Shown here: one piece after another, positions 9,623-17,338 of the stretch
Position numbering within the stretch: the first letter of the stretch is position 1
How the letters are laid out: every line of letters starts with the position of its first letter
From: Desulfovibrio sp. 86
Lineage (GTDB): Bacteria; Desulfobacterota; Desulfovibrionia; Desulfovibrionales; Desulfovibrionaceae
Reading direction: 5' to 3'
DNA: 64,000 bases
Assembly (NCBI RefSeq): GCF_902702915.1
Contig: NZ_LR738849.1
Coordinates: 248,001 to 312,000, forward strand
Notes under the pieces: generated by a model
Database searches by the model: none
Told to the model about the DNA's origin: nothing
The model's input: the letters and a program-made list of their open reading frames with translations, nothing else
Made by a program: the position numbers and the translations under genes

Positions 9623-10519
9623 TTACACATCGTCGTCATTATCCAGGAACGCCCAGTGCAGCATGCGCTTGTGCATGCGCAGCCGGTATTCGGACTGTTG
9701 CGCCAGCATGGACGTTTTGCCATTACGCATGATGTTGCTGCTCACCATGATGGCATCGGCTGGCGCTGCGCCAAGCATGACCCTGGCGTGCGGCTTTGCC
9801 TTGGCCAACAGATCTTCGCTCACGCTCCAGTCATCATATTCTTCAGCGGTAAGACCGCCCCGGCAGCCGACCGAGATGTAATCCGCGCCTTGCACAGCTT
9901 GTTCAGGCGTATCCACAAATTCGATCTTGCTCCCCATCCGCGCGGCTTCTTCTTTGAGAGATGTTGCGTTCACATGCGGCGGCAGGGCTATACGCAGGTT
10001 GAAGCGGAACCACTCCGTGGCCGTCACCAGGGAATGCAGGGTGCCATTGTGGCAACCGATCCAGGCGCAGGTCACATTGCGAAGATCCTTGGAATTGCGG
10101 AGCATGCTGGCGATATCAGCCAGGGCGTGCGCGGGGTGGGCGTCGGGGCTGCCCGCGTTGATGATGGGAAAGCGCAAGGCAAGCCTGTCCGGATTCCAAG
10201 AGGCTACAGGCAAGCCATAGGTATAGAGACAATCCACATAATAACTGAAGATCGGCATAAGCTGCTCACGAAAGGCAGCCAGTTCCCTTCGCCAGACATT
10301 CCGGTTGCCTTCATACACCACAGCCCCGCCCATTTGCCGCACCGCAGCCGAAACACAGAGCCGTTCCGGCAGGGAATAGTCGGTAAACATGAGCATCGCC
10401 ACACGTTCATTCATAAAATTGGTGCGGGTTTTGGCGTCCGGCATGCCCATGGCCTGTTGCACCAGGAGCCAGGATGCCTTCTCGCCCAGATTCTTGAGAG
10501 TTAAAATATGTCGTGCCAT
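9623..10519 (-). CDS. Carbamoyltransferase-fold protein without the usual carbamoyl-phosphate motif
   Basis: A 298-aa protein with the two-domain layout of aspartate/ornithine carbamoyltransferases. INAGSPDAHPAHALADIASM corresponds to the HPxQxLxD region, VTCAWIGCHNGTLHSLVTA to the second-domain nucleotide-like fold, and the tail SMLAQQSEYRLRMHKRML to the usual QAENRLHxQKAL helix. The carbamoyl-phosphate loop, normally SxRTR, is instead FTDYSLPERLCVSAA, and the HCLP motif is replaced by LGAAPAD. Family membership is therefore supported but ornithine or aspartate carbamoylation is not. It may be a paralogue with another substrate or a non-catalytic role. It is monocistronic, and no other arginine genes are adjacent. 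Confidence 0.7.
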   Translation of the reverse strand: MARHILTLKNLGEKASWLLVQQAMGMPDAKTRTNFMNERVAMLMFTDYSLPERLCVSAAVRQMGGAVVYEGNRNVWRRELAAFREQLMPIFSYYVDCLYTYGLPVASWNPDRLALRFPIINAGSPDAHPAHALADIASMLRNSKDLRNVTCAWIGCHNGTLHSLVTATEWFRFNLRIALPPHVNATSLKEEAARMGSKIEFVDTPEQAVQGADYISVGCRGGLTAEEYDDWSVSEDLLAKAKPHARVMLGAAPADAIMVSSNIMRNGKTSMLAQQSEYRLRMHKRMLHWAFLDNDDDV

Positions 10520-10724
10520 AAATCCTCCGTGACGAGGGTCACATACGTTAATTCAGCATGGTGCTAAGACTCTAACAAGGCGCCGTGCCTATGTCCAGAA
10601 GCGCCGCGCAAGCATTTGACACCATACGCAAAGCCCTTGTACAAAAAATAGCCCGACACTGTGGGACCAGCAGTCAATCCTGTGTGTAAAATTCACCTTG
10701 ATGCTTTTTTGCACGGGTGCAGAC

Positions 10725-10754
10725 TTGTGATTTGCACTGCTTTTCCGCTACACT
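10725..10754 (+). promoter_or_regulatory. Candidate sigma-70 promoter for gph
   Basis: TTGTGA (10725-10730), an 18-nt spacer and TACACT (10749-10754) lie about 57 nt upstream of the gph start. The match is moderate. Confidence 0.4.
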
Positions 10755-10811
10755 GTTTTTACAACGCCATTGTGGGACTTCTACTGTTACCAAGGACCAA
10801 CGGGAGTTTTG

Positions 10812-11468
10812 ATGAAAGCCTTTTTCTTTGACCTTGACGGAACCCTGCTCAATTCTCTTGCTGACATTGGCGGCGCCTGCAACGCCATCCTTGAAAAATA
10901 CGGCTACCCCGCCCACCCACTGTCAAGTTACAAGCAGTTTGTGGGAAACGGCTTCGGCAAACTTGTGCGCAGTACCCTGCCCGCAGACGTCAAACTTGAC
11001 GAACAGACCATAGCGCAGATCGAGAAAGAAGCCCGCCACTACTACGGGCAGCACATGTGTGAGCACAGCCGCCCCTACGACGGCGTTATTGCAGCCCTGG
11101 AAAACCTGCAGGCCGCTGGGCACCCTTTGGCGGTTCTTTCCAACAAACCCGATGAACATACCCTGGAAATCGTCCGGCACTACTTTTCCGGCATTCCCTT
11201 TGCCCTGGTTCGCGGCGCCCGAAAGGACGCGCCCCTGAAGCCACACCCCCGTGCCCTTCTGGACATGATGGAATCAATGCATATTTCAGTCCCACAAACT
11301 CTGTATGTGGGCGACAGCGATGTAGATGTGCTGACCGCACATAATGCGGGCGTGGTTTCTGTAGGCGTGGCCTGGGGATTCCGTGGCGCAGAAGAACTGC
11401 GCAGTGCCGGAGCCGACCATATTATTGACACTCCTTCCCAACTGCCGACACTGGCGGACGAGAAATAG
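10812..11468 (+). CDS. gph: HAD-family phosphoglycolate phosphatase-like protein
   Basis: A 218-aa HAD hydrolase. Motif I is FFDLDGTLLNS with the nucleophilic Asp near the start, motif II is AVLSNKPD, and motif III/IV are HPRALLDMM and YVGDSDVDVLTAHNAG. The helical cap between residues 15 and 85 is of the Gph type (2-phosphoglycolate to glycolate). HAD subfamilies overlap, so pyrophosphatase or another sugar phosphatase remains possible. GGGAG at 10802 sets the start at 10812; the longer ORF has no ribosome-binding site. The Fe-S protein gene begins 3 nt after the stop. Confidence 0.8.
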   Translation: MKAFFFDLDGTLLNSLADIGGACNAILEKYGYPAHPLSSYKQFVGNGFGKLVRSTLPADVKLDEQTIAQIEKEARHYYGQHMCEHSRPYDGVIAALENLQAAGHPLAVLSNKPDEHTLEIVRHYFSGIPFALVRGARKDAPLKPHPRALLDMMESMHISVPQTLYVGDSDVDVLTAHNAGVVSVGVAWGFRGAEELRSAGADHIIDTPSQLPTLADEK

Positions 11469-11471
11469 CAT

Positions 11472-12203
11472 ATGAAACGTCTTATCATTCAGATTGATGA
11501 AGAAAAGTGCACCGGCTGCGGCCAGTGTATACTGGACTGCGCCGAGGGCGCGCTGGCCATTGTTGACGGCAAGGCCAAACTCATAAAAGACTCTTACTGC
11601 GACGGTCTGGGCGCCTGCCTGAACTGTCCCGAGGGCGCTTTACAGCTTATTGAGCGTGAGGCGGATGATTTTGACGAAGAAGAAGCCCTCGCCGCCAAAG
11701 CTGAACGCGATGGGCTGCCAGGCAAACCTGCCGGGCACGGCCAGCACGGACCTGCACACGGCATGCCGCATAAACCCGGCGGATGCCCAGGAAGCATGGC
11801 ACGCGCCCTCAAACCCTTGAGCCCCGGCACTGTGGCCGCCAACCCCGGTCTTGCCACAGATTTGCCCTCGTGGCCCATACAATTGCGCCTTGTGCCGCCC
11901 TCTGCCGCCTTTCTCAAGGGCGCGCATGTGCTGCTGGCCGCCCACTGCGCCGGTTTTGCCCTGCCCAACCTGCACAAGGACTGGATAGCGGGCCGCATTC
12001 CCATTATCGCCTGTCCCAAGCTTGAAGACAACGCGGCTTTGCTGGAAAAACTCACGGCCATTATATCGTCGGGGCAGATTGCCAGCCTCACGGTGTTGCG
12101 CATGAGCGTGCCGTGCTGTGGCGGACTTGAGCGACTGGTGCAGCAAGCCCTGAAGGATGCGCAAAGCGATATTCCTGTGGAGAGCCATATAGTTGCGGTG
12201 TAA
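11472..12203 (+). CDS. Ferredoxin-like 4Fe-4S protein with long C-terminal domain
   Basis: A 243-aa cytoplasmic protein with a ferredoxin-like N-terminus. CTGCGQCILDC is a classical 4Fe-4S cluster motif, and C-D-GLGACLNCPEGAL provides a second, less regular cysteine set. A His/Gly/Pro-rich stretch around residues 85-105 (HGQHGPAHGMPHKPGGCPG) may bind metal. The C-terminal half has conserved-looking LLAAHCAGFALPN, IACPKLEDN and MSVPCCGG segments. Such proteins are frequent in sulfate reducers, but the redox partner is unknown. It follows gph by 3 nt, so the pair is co-transcribed. Confidence 0.75.
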   Translation: MKRLIIQIDEEKCTGCGQCILDCAEGALAIVDGKAKLIKDSYCDGLGACLNCPEGALQLIEREADDFDEEEALAAKAERDGLPGKPAGHGQHGPAHGMPHKPGGCPGSMARALKPLSPGTVAANPGLATDLPSWPIQLRLVPPSAAFLKGAHVLLAAHCAGFALPNLHKDWIAGRIPIIACPKLEDNAALLEKLTAIISSGQIASLTVLRMSVPCCGGLERLVQQALKDAQSDIPVESHIVAV

Positions 12204-12256
12204 CATGAACAGCGATTTTTTTACTGTCTGTACAAACAAATAGCTTTTATAGCGTC

Positions 12257-12284
12257 TTGACAAAACATATCAAATCGCTATGTT
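12257..12284 (+). promoter_or_regulatory. Candidate sigma-70 promoter for metA
   Basis: A consensus TTGACA (12257-12262) is followed after 16 nt by TATGTT (12279-12284). Initiation would fall near 12291, immediately ahead of the leader hairpin. An AAAACATA/TATGTTTT inverted repeat (12262-12269 and 12279-12286) spans the core promoter and could be a repressor site. Confidence 0.5.
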
Positions 12285-12291
12285 TTAAGCA

Positions 12292-12322
12292 GGGTCCCCG
12301 CAAGAGCAAAAAGCGGGGACCC
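12292..12322 (+). promoter_or_regulatory. Hairpin in the metA 5' leader
   Basis: GGGTCCCCGC (12292-12301) pairs with GCGGGGACCC (12313-12322) across an A-rich loop. It is about 75 nt upstream of the metA start and at the 5' end of the predicted transcript. No T-run follows. A GGCCCGGCAA stretch further down recalls part of SAM-I aptamers, but the remaining SAM-I core is absent. It could be a leader regulatory element or a terminator for the upstream gene. Confidence 0.4.
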
Positions 12323-12395
12323 CACGTTAGGAACAAATTCGGCCCGGCAAGATAATCACTGCCTTTGTAATAACTTCAGGGTCAAGGAAGAGGCC

Positions 12396-13337
12396 ATGCC
12401 CATCAAGATTCCCGCGGATTTACCCGCCTGCGCAGATCTCGAAAACGAAAATATCTTCGTCATGACCGAAGACCGCGCTGTGGCGCAGGACATCCGCCCG
12501 CTGGAAATAGCCATCGTCAATCTGATGCCCACCAAGATTGCCACGGAAACGCAGATGCTGCGGCTTTTGAGCAACTCTCCTCTTCAGGTCAATATCACCC
12601 TGTTGCGCACAGAGGCTCACGAATCCAAGAACACCCCGGCCCAGCATCTCGAACGTTTTTACAAGACGTTCAGCGAAATACGGCACGGCAGCTTTGACGG
12701 CATGATAGTCACCGGCGCGCCAGTGGAACACCTGCCCTTTGAGGATGTGGACTACTGGCACGAACTGCTTGACATCATGAACTATGCCTCCAGCCACGTT
12801 TACTCGACCCTGTATATTTGCTGGGCGGCCCAGGCGGCCTTATACCATTTTTACGGCATCCCCAAATTCAATCTGCCGCGCAAACTTTCGGGCATTTACA
12901 ATCATGACATACTGCATCCGGACTGCCGCCTTTTCAGGGGATTTGACGATACTTTTACCGCGCCGCATTCACGCAATACCGAAGTACGGGCGCAGAACAT
13001 CCTTGACCAACCGCGTCTGCGCCTTTTGGCCCAGTCGGATGAAGCGGGAGTCACCCTTGCGGAACGCACGGATCACTCTCAAGTTTTCATGACCGGACAT
13101 CTGGAGTATGATAGGGGAACACTTGATGCAGAGTATCGCCGCGATGTTGACAGGGGCCTCAACCCCGATGTGCCGCAGCACTACTACCCCAATGACGACG
13201 CTTCCGCCATGCCGCACATGAACTGGCGGGCGCACGCGCATTTGTTTTATTGTAACTGGCTCAACTATTACGTGTATCAGGAAACTCCGTTCAGTCTTAC
13301 AGCCATTGCCCAGAACCGCGAATCGCGGTCCCTGTAA
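12396..13337 (+). CDS. metA: Homoserine O-acyltransferase (probable acetyltransferase), MetA family
   Basis: A 313-aa MetA-family enzyme that activates homoserine for methionine synthesis. The catalytic Cys is C142 in YICWAAQAALYHFYGIPK, and the His/Glu of the triad fall in FMTGHLEYDRGTLDAEY. In this family residue 111 discriminates the acyl donor: Glu favours acetyl-CoA and Gly favours succinyl-CoA. Here TGAPVE111 carries Glu, so O-acetylhomoserine is the expected product despite the common 'succinyltransferase' name. Length and the LNPDVPQHYYP and NWLNYYVYQ motifs are typical. The iscR gene begins only 36 nt downstream, so read-through into the Fe-S operon is likely. Confidence 0.92.
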   Translation: MPIKIPADLPACADLENENIFVMTEDRAVAQDIRPLEIAIVNLMPTKIATETQMLRLLSNSPLQVNITLLRTEAHESKNTPAQHLERFYKTFSEIRHGSFDGMIVTGAPVEHLPFEDVDYWHELLDIMNYASSHVYSTLYICWAAQAALYHFYGIPKFNLPRKLSGIYNHDILHPDCRLFRGFDDTFTAPHSRNTEVRAQNILDQPRLRLLAQSDEAGVTLAERTDHSQVFMTGHLEYDRGTLDAEYRRDVDRGLNPDVPQHYYPNDDASAMPHMNWRAHAHLFYCNWLNYYVYQETPFSLTAIAQNRESRSL

Positions 13338-13373
13338 TACCCAAACCGACCGCTTGCCGGAGACGAGGAGCCT

Positions 13374-13817
13374 ATGCGATTTTCTACCAGAACCCGTTAC
13401 GGACTGCGTTTTCTATTGCGACTGGCAGCCCAGCCCCAAGGCAGCCTTTTGCAGTTGGGGCAGGTAGCCCGCGAAGAAAACATTTCTTCGGGCTACCTGG
13501 AACAGATTGTCCGGGCATTACGCCCCATGGGCGTACTGCGGGCAGTACGCGGTTCCGGCGGCGGCTACGCTTTGGCTAAAGCTCCGGCTGATATTAATAT
13601 GGAAGAAGTTTTTCAGCATCTTGAAGGCGAGATATCTCCAGTGCGCTGCCTGAGCAAGGGCCGTTCCTGCCAACGGGAAAAGCACTGCTCCACACGCGGC
13701 TTCTGGAGTGAACTGGACGCACACATGCGCAGCTTTTTGCAACAGCGAACGCTGCAAGAAATCATAGACACAGAGAAACACTCCGCGTTGGGAGGTAATT
13801 ATGTGGAATTACACTGA
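13374..13817 (+). CDS. iscR: Rrf2-family Fe-S cluster regulator, IscR-like
   Basis: A 147-aa Rrf2 repressor. The N-terminal winged helix contains TRTRYGLRFLLRLAAQ and the recognition helix SSGYLEQIVRALR, followed by VRGSGGGYALAK. Cys92, Cys99 and Cys105 match the three-cysteine arrangement that holds the 2Fe-2S cluster in IscR. It probably senses Fe-S status and controls the nifU-nifS genes that follow. GACGAGGAG precedes the ATG, and its 3' end overlaps nifU by 17 nt. Only 36 nt separate it from metA, so autoregulation would need a site within or upstream of metA. Confidence 0.85.
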   Translation: MRFSTRTRYGLRFLLRLAAQPQGSLLQLGQVAREENISSGYLEQIVRALRPMGVLRAVRGSGGGYALAKAPADINMEEVFQHLEGEISPVRCLSKGRSCQREKHCSTRGFWSELDAHMRSFLQQRTLQEIIDTEKHSALGGNYVELH

Positions 13818-14637
13818 AGCCGTACATGACCATTTCCTGCGCCCCCACAATGTGGGCCCGCTGGAAGGGGCCAACGCCGTTGGTGAAGTAGGCAGTCTGG
13901 CCTGCGGCGACGCTCTTAAGCTCTATCTCAAGATCAACGAACAGGGCATAATCGAGGACGCAACCTTTGAGACCTTTGGTTGCGCCAGCGCCATTGCCTC
14001 CAGTTCCGTTCTGACTGACATGGTCAAGGGCATGTCTGTGGAAGACGCCCTCAAGATCAGCAATAAGGATATCGCCAATGCTCTTGGCGGGCTGCCCAAA
14101 CAAAAGATGCACTGCTCGGTCATGGGCCAGGAAGCGCTTGAGGCCGCCATCCGGCAGTGGAAGGGCGAACCCCCCGTGCCGCACGCCCATGAGGAAGGCA
14201 AGCTTGTCTGTAAGTGTTTCGGCGTGACCGATGCCCAGATCATCCGCGCCATTCGCGAAAACGGGCTCAAGACCGTTGAAGAGGTCACAAACTACACCAA
14301 GGCTGGCGGCGCGTGCGGCGAATGCCTGGATGAAATCGGCGAGATTCTCGCGGCCGAACTCAAGCAGAAGCCTCTGGTGGAGTTGAAGCCCAAGCAGCGG
14401 ATGACCAATGTGCAGCGCATGCAACTGGTGCTCAAAACCATTGAGGAAGAAATCAAGCCTCTCCTTGCGGCCGACGGCGGCGACATTGAACTCGTTGATG
14501 TGGACGGACTGCGCGTGGTGGTCTCGCTGCGCGGACGTTGCGCGCAATGCCGCTCCAGCGATGTGACCATCCGCGACCTGGTGCAGCGCCTTTTGCGTGA
14601 ACATGTGGAATCCGACCTAGTGGTTGAGGAGGCGTAA
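13801..14637 (+). CDS. nifU: NifU-type Fe-S scaffold protein
   Basis: A 278-aa three-domain NifU. The N-terminal IscU-like scaffold has Cys35 (LACGD), Cys61 (FGCAS) and Cys105 (MHCS). The middle Bfd-like 2Fe-2S ferredoxin domain shows VCKCFG and ACGEC. The C-terminal Nfu domain shows GRCAQC. This full-length architecture is known from nitrogen fixers, epsilonproteobacteria and sulfate reducers, where it serves general Fe-S assembly. It takes sulfur from the cysteine desulfurase encoded 4 nt downstream, and iscR overlaps its start. No nitrogenase genes are present, so a housekeeping role is likely. Confidence 0.93.
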   Translation: MWNYTEAVHDHFLRPHNVGPLEGANAVGEVGSLACGDALKLYLKINEQGIIEDATFETFGCASAIASSSVLTDMVKGMSVEDALKISNKDIANALGGLPKQKMHCSVMGQEALEAAIRQWKGEPPVPHAHEEGKLVCKCFGVTDAQIIRAIRENGLKTVEEVTNYTKAGGACGECLDEIGEILAAELKQKPLVELKPKQRMTNVQRMQLVLKTIEEEIKPLLAADGGDIELVDVDGLRVVVSLRGRCAQCRSSDVTIRDLVQRLLREHVESDLVVEEA

Positions 14638-14641
14638 GGCC

Positions 14642-15796
14642 ATGAGAACCATCTATCTGGACAACAATGCCACGACGGCGGTGGCGCCCGAAGTTCTGGA
14701 CGCCATGCTGCCCTACCTTTCCGACCTCTATGGCAACCCCTCCAGCATGCACACCTTCGGTGGGCAGGTAGCCGACGCCGTGGACGCCGCCCGTGAAAGT
14801 CTGGCCAACCTTCTTGGAGCCAGCGCGGACGAAATCCTGTTCACCTCCTGCGGCTCTGAAAGCGACAACTCCGCCATCTGGACGGCCGTTCAGACGCAGC
14901 CGGAAAAACGCCACCTCATCACCACCCGAGTGGAACACCCTGCCGTACTCAACGTCATGCAGCACTGGGAACGTCACGGCTATCACGTCACCTATCTTGC
15001 CGTTGACAACAAGGGCAGGCTTGATATGGACGAGTATGCGCAGGCCCTGTCTGAAGACACGGCGCTTGTGTCCATCATGTTTGCCAACAATGAGGTGGGC
15101 AATATCTACCCCATACAGCGCATGGCCGAGATGGCCCACGAAAAGGGCATACTTTTTCATACCGACGCGGTGCAGGCTGTGGGCAAGACCCCCATTGACC
15201 TCAGCCATCTGCCTGCGGACATGCTGTCCCTTTCCGGGCACAAGCTGCACGCGCCCAAAGGCATTGGCGTCCTGTACATCCGCAAGGGCGTGCGCTTCCG
15301 CCCCTTCCTGCGCGGCGGCCATCAGGAACGGGGACGCCGGGCCGGCACGGAAAACGTGCCCTACATAGTGGGCATGGGCGTTGCCGCGCAACTGGCCCTG
15401 GATCATATGCAGGAAGAACGCCTACAGGTGGCCATGCTGCGCGACAAGCTGGAAGCAGGCATCCTTGAGAGCATCTCCGATTGCAGGGTCAATGGCGATG
15501 TGGAAAACCGCCTGCCCAACACCTCCAACATTTCCTTCAAGAATGTGGAGGGCGAGGCCATCCTGCTCATGCTGGACAGGCTGGGCATTTGCGCCAGTTC
15601 CGGATCGGCCTGCACGTCCGGCAGTCTGGAACCTTCACATGTGCTGCGCGCCATGGGCGTTCCTTTCAACTACGCGCACGGCTCAATCCGCCTCTCCCTG
15701 TCGCGCTATACCACTGAAGACGATGTGAATTTTGTGATTGAGCATTTTCCGCAGGTCATTGAAACGCTCAGAGCCATTTCGCCCTTCAAGAACTAG
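14642..15796 (+). CDS. nifS: Cysteine desulfurase, NifS/IscS type
   Basis: A 384-aa class V PLP enzyme that releases sulfur from cysteine for Fe-S assembly. The PLP lysine is K201 in SLSGHKLHAPKGIG. The persulfide cysteine lies in ICASSGSACTSGSLEPSHVL, and EHPAVLN and HTDAVQAVGK are substrate/cofactor motifs. The start at 14642 follows GAGGAGG within the end of nifU; an upstream in-frame ATG is too close to that stop to be likely. The TAG stop coincides with the first bases of a MITE-like repeat, so the present C-terminus (FKN) may be set by that insertion. Confidence 0.93.
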   Translation: MRTIYLDNNATTAVAPEVLDAMLPYLSDLYGNPSSMHTFGGQVADAVDAARESLANLLGASADEILFTSCGSESDNSAIWTAVQTQPEKRHLITTRVEHPAVLNVMQHWERHGYHVTYLAVDNKGRLDMDEYAQALSEDTALVSIMFANNEVGNIYPIQRMAEMAHEKGILFHTDAVQAVGKTPIDLSHLPADMLSLSGHKLHAPKGIGVLYIRKGVRFRPFLRGGHQERGRRAGTENVPYIVGMGVAAQLALDHMQEERLQVAMLRDKLEAGILESISDCRVNGDVENRLPNTSNISFKNVEGEAILLMLDRLGICASSGSACTSGSLEPSHVLRAMGVPFNYAHGSIRLSLSRYTTEDDVNFVIEHFPQVIETLRAISPFKN

Positions 15797-15905
15797 AGCG
15801 TGTTACTTTTGAAAAAAGGCAAAATGCTCTAACGCGGCGCGAGAGTGCGGTTCGCCACAACGTGGCATGGATTCTCCCGCAAACCGCATCTTAGGGCAGA
15901 ATGAC
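15794..15905 (+). repeat. MITE-like element, truncated copy A
   Basis: It begins TAGAGCGTGTTACTTTTG at the nifS stop codon and continues through the family core CGCCACAACGTGGC (15855 onward) and a GGATTCTC...GCAGAATGAC segment. It then loses similarity, so the right terminal repeat is missing. The same core is present at 37455, 40371, 48301 and 62612. Confidence 0.7.
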
Positions 15906-16165
15906 AAACTGATGAGAGCTCATATCCTCATCGATATTCTGTAAAAGATTGTACCAACCGGATTCGCCCGGCAGGTCTCTTTCCACTCCCGCCGTGGCCA
16001 GTGAGGTTTCACTGGCCACGGCGGGAAGCCCCAAAGCCAAAGCCTGGAACAACAGGGCATCCCGGCCGCTACACAACGGGGCTGGCTGCTTTTTTGGAGC
16101 CATTGCCAGAAATGCCTTCTAAAATTCCTTCACAGCCAAAAACCGCCATGACTCAAGGATAGAGC
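15906..16165. other. Intergenic stretch with a 17-bp perfect hairpin
   Basis: CCCGCCGTGGCCAGTGA (15988-16004) and its exact complement (16009-16025) flank a 4-nt loop. The surrounding 70-codon reverse-strand ORF (15891-16103) shares its 3' end with the truncated MITE and has no ribosome-binding site, so it is probably not a gene, or is a remnant. No other feature is evident before the hemerythrin gene. Confidence 0.5.
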
Positions 16166-17272
16166 ATGCCTGCTTTTTTTATTCTTTTAGCTGTTTCGCC
16201 AGCCATCAGCGCGCTGGGACTGCTCCTCTCCCCTCCCCTGTCATATGCCGCAGGCACGGCAGGGCTTGTTTGTGGTTTTGGCGGGCTTTTTCTTCTCTAC
16301 CAGGACCTGCTCAAACCTTTTAAAACCATTTGCAGCAGCCTCAGAAAACCAGGCACACTCAACCTTCCCCCTGTCACTGATTGCGGCGCGTTGTGCCACA
16401 TGGCCGAGCTTATGGCCGCACACGATGAAGCCCATACCCGGGAGGTCGCGTCCGCCCGACGCGACCTGGACAAAATGCGGCAGGACGCCGCTGAATGCCA
16501 TGAAAAATACACGATCGCCATGTCCGGTCAGGTCATGACCAAGGACAGCCTGCACGAGGCTGCGCGCAAACTGCGCCTGCTGGCGGCCGATCAGGCAGAG
16601 CAGGAACGTAAGCTTGCCGGTATTTGCCCGGAACTTGCGGAAACGGCTTTTTTTGGCGGGCTCACCACCCAATGGATGGACAAGGTTGCGGCAGAACTGG
16701 AATATTGCGAAAACTACCTGGCCCAGATGAACGCCTTTCTTGGCGATACGCCAGCCTCCTCCATGCAGACGGAAACGGCGCGGGAGGAAGAGTTCTTTCA
16801 GTGGACGCCCAGCTATTCCACCGGGGTCCCCGTTATTGACGGTCAACACAAATTGCTGCTTTCATACGTAAACAAGTTGCACAATGGCCTTCGGCAAGGC
16901 AGCGATTCCGTCCTTCTTCTGGAAATTCTCGATGCACTGGCCGGATACGCCTTTACGCACTTTACTACCGAAGAAATCTTCTTTACCTACACCGACTACC
17001 CTTTGTGCCATAAGCATATTGAGGAACATCAGTCCTTTAAAAATAAAATCATGCTCTTTCGCGAAGCGCTGCTGCAAGGCAAGGCTGATGTGGATCTGAC
17101 CCTGCTGGAATTTTTGAAGACATGGCTCATTGAGCATATCCAGGGCATGGATGTGTCCTTTGCCCCTTATGTGGCGCAGCATCACAGCATTGCGCTGAAA
17201 ACGGACGACAGCGCAGCAGGCGGCGCAGAGCGCAAGGACCGAACAGTGCCGCATCTGCCGGATCATGAATAA
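16166..17272 (+). CDS. Membrane-anchored bacteriohemerythrin protein
   Basis: A 368-aa protein with two short hydrophobic segments in the first 50 residues (FFILLAVSPAISALGLLL and AGTAGLVCGFGGLFLLY), a helical coiled-coil linker to about residue 200, and a C-terminal hemerythrin domain. The di-iron ligands are visible as VIDGQHKLL, HFTTEEIFF, HKHIEEHQSF and WLIEHIQGMD. Such domains bind O2 reversibly. In desulfovibrios they act in oxygen sensing or in supplying or scavenging O2. There is no methyl-accepting domain, so it is not a classical chemoreceptor. It is a single gene facing a shared terminator with nrdG. Confidence 0.85.
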   Translation: MPAFFILLAVSPAISALGLLLSPPLSYAAGTAGLVCGFGGLFLLYQDLLKPFKTICSSLRKPGTLNLPPVTDCGALCHMAELMAAHDEAHTREVASARRDLDKMRQDAAECHEKYTIAMSGQVMTKDSLHEAARKLRLLAADQAEQERKLAGICPELAETAFFGGLTTQWMDKVAAELEYCENYLAQMNAFLGDTPASSMQTETAREEEFFQWTPSYSTGVPVIDGQHKLLLSYVNKLHNGLRQGSDSVLLLEILDALAGYAFTHFTTEEIFFTYTDYPLCHKHIEEHQSFKNKIMLFREALLQGKADVDLTLLEFLKTWLIEHIQGMDVSFAPYVAQHHSIALKTDDSAAGGAERKDRTVPHLPDHE

Positions 17273-17296
17273 AGCCCGCCAATGGCGGGCTTTATT
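17268..17296. terminator. Bidirectional terminator between hemerythrin gene and nrdG
   Basis: AATAAAGCCCGCC (17268-17280) and GGCGGGCTTTATT (17284-17296) form a perfect stem that overlaps the hemerythrin stop codon. nrdG ends at 17339 on the other strand. Confidence 0.85.
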
Positions 17297-17338
17297 CATG
17301 GTCAGACAATGAAACCGAAACGCTGGTACTCTCTGATG

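Noticed and set aside
12323..12395. SAM-I riboswitch before metA, suggested by GGCCCGGCAA
   Set aside because: Only one short block resembles the aptamer; the 5' GAG and kink-turn core and the four-way stem layout are not present.
15891..16103. 70-codon reverse ORF between nifS and the hemerythrin gene
   Set aside because: Its 3' end is MITE sequence, the middle is a perfect hairpin, and it lacks a ribosome-binding site.
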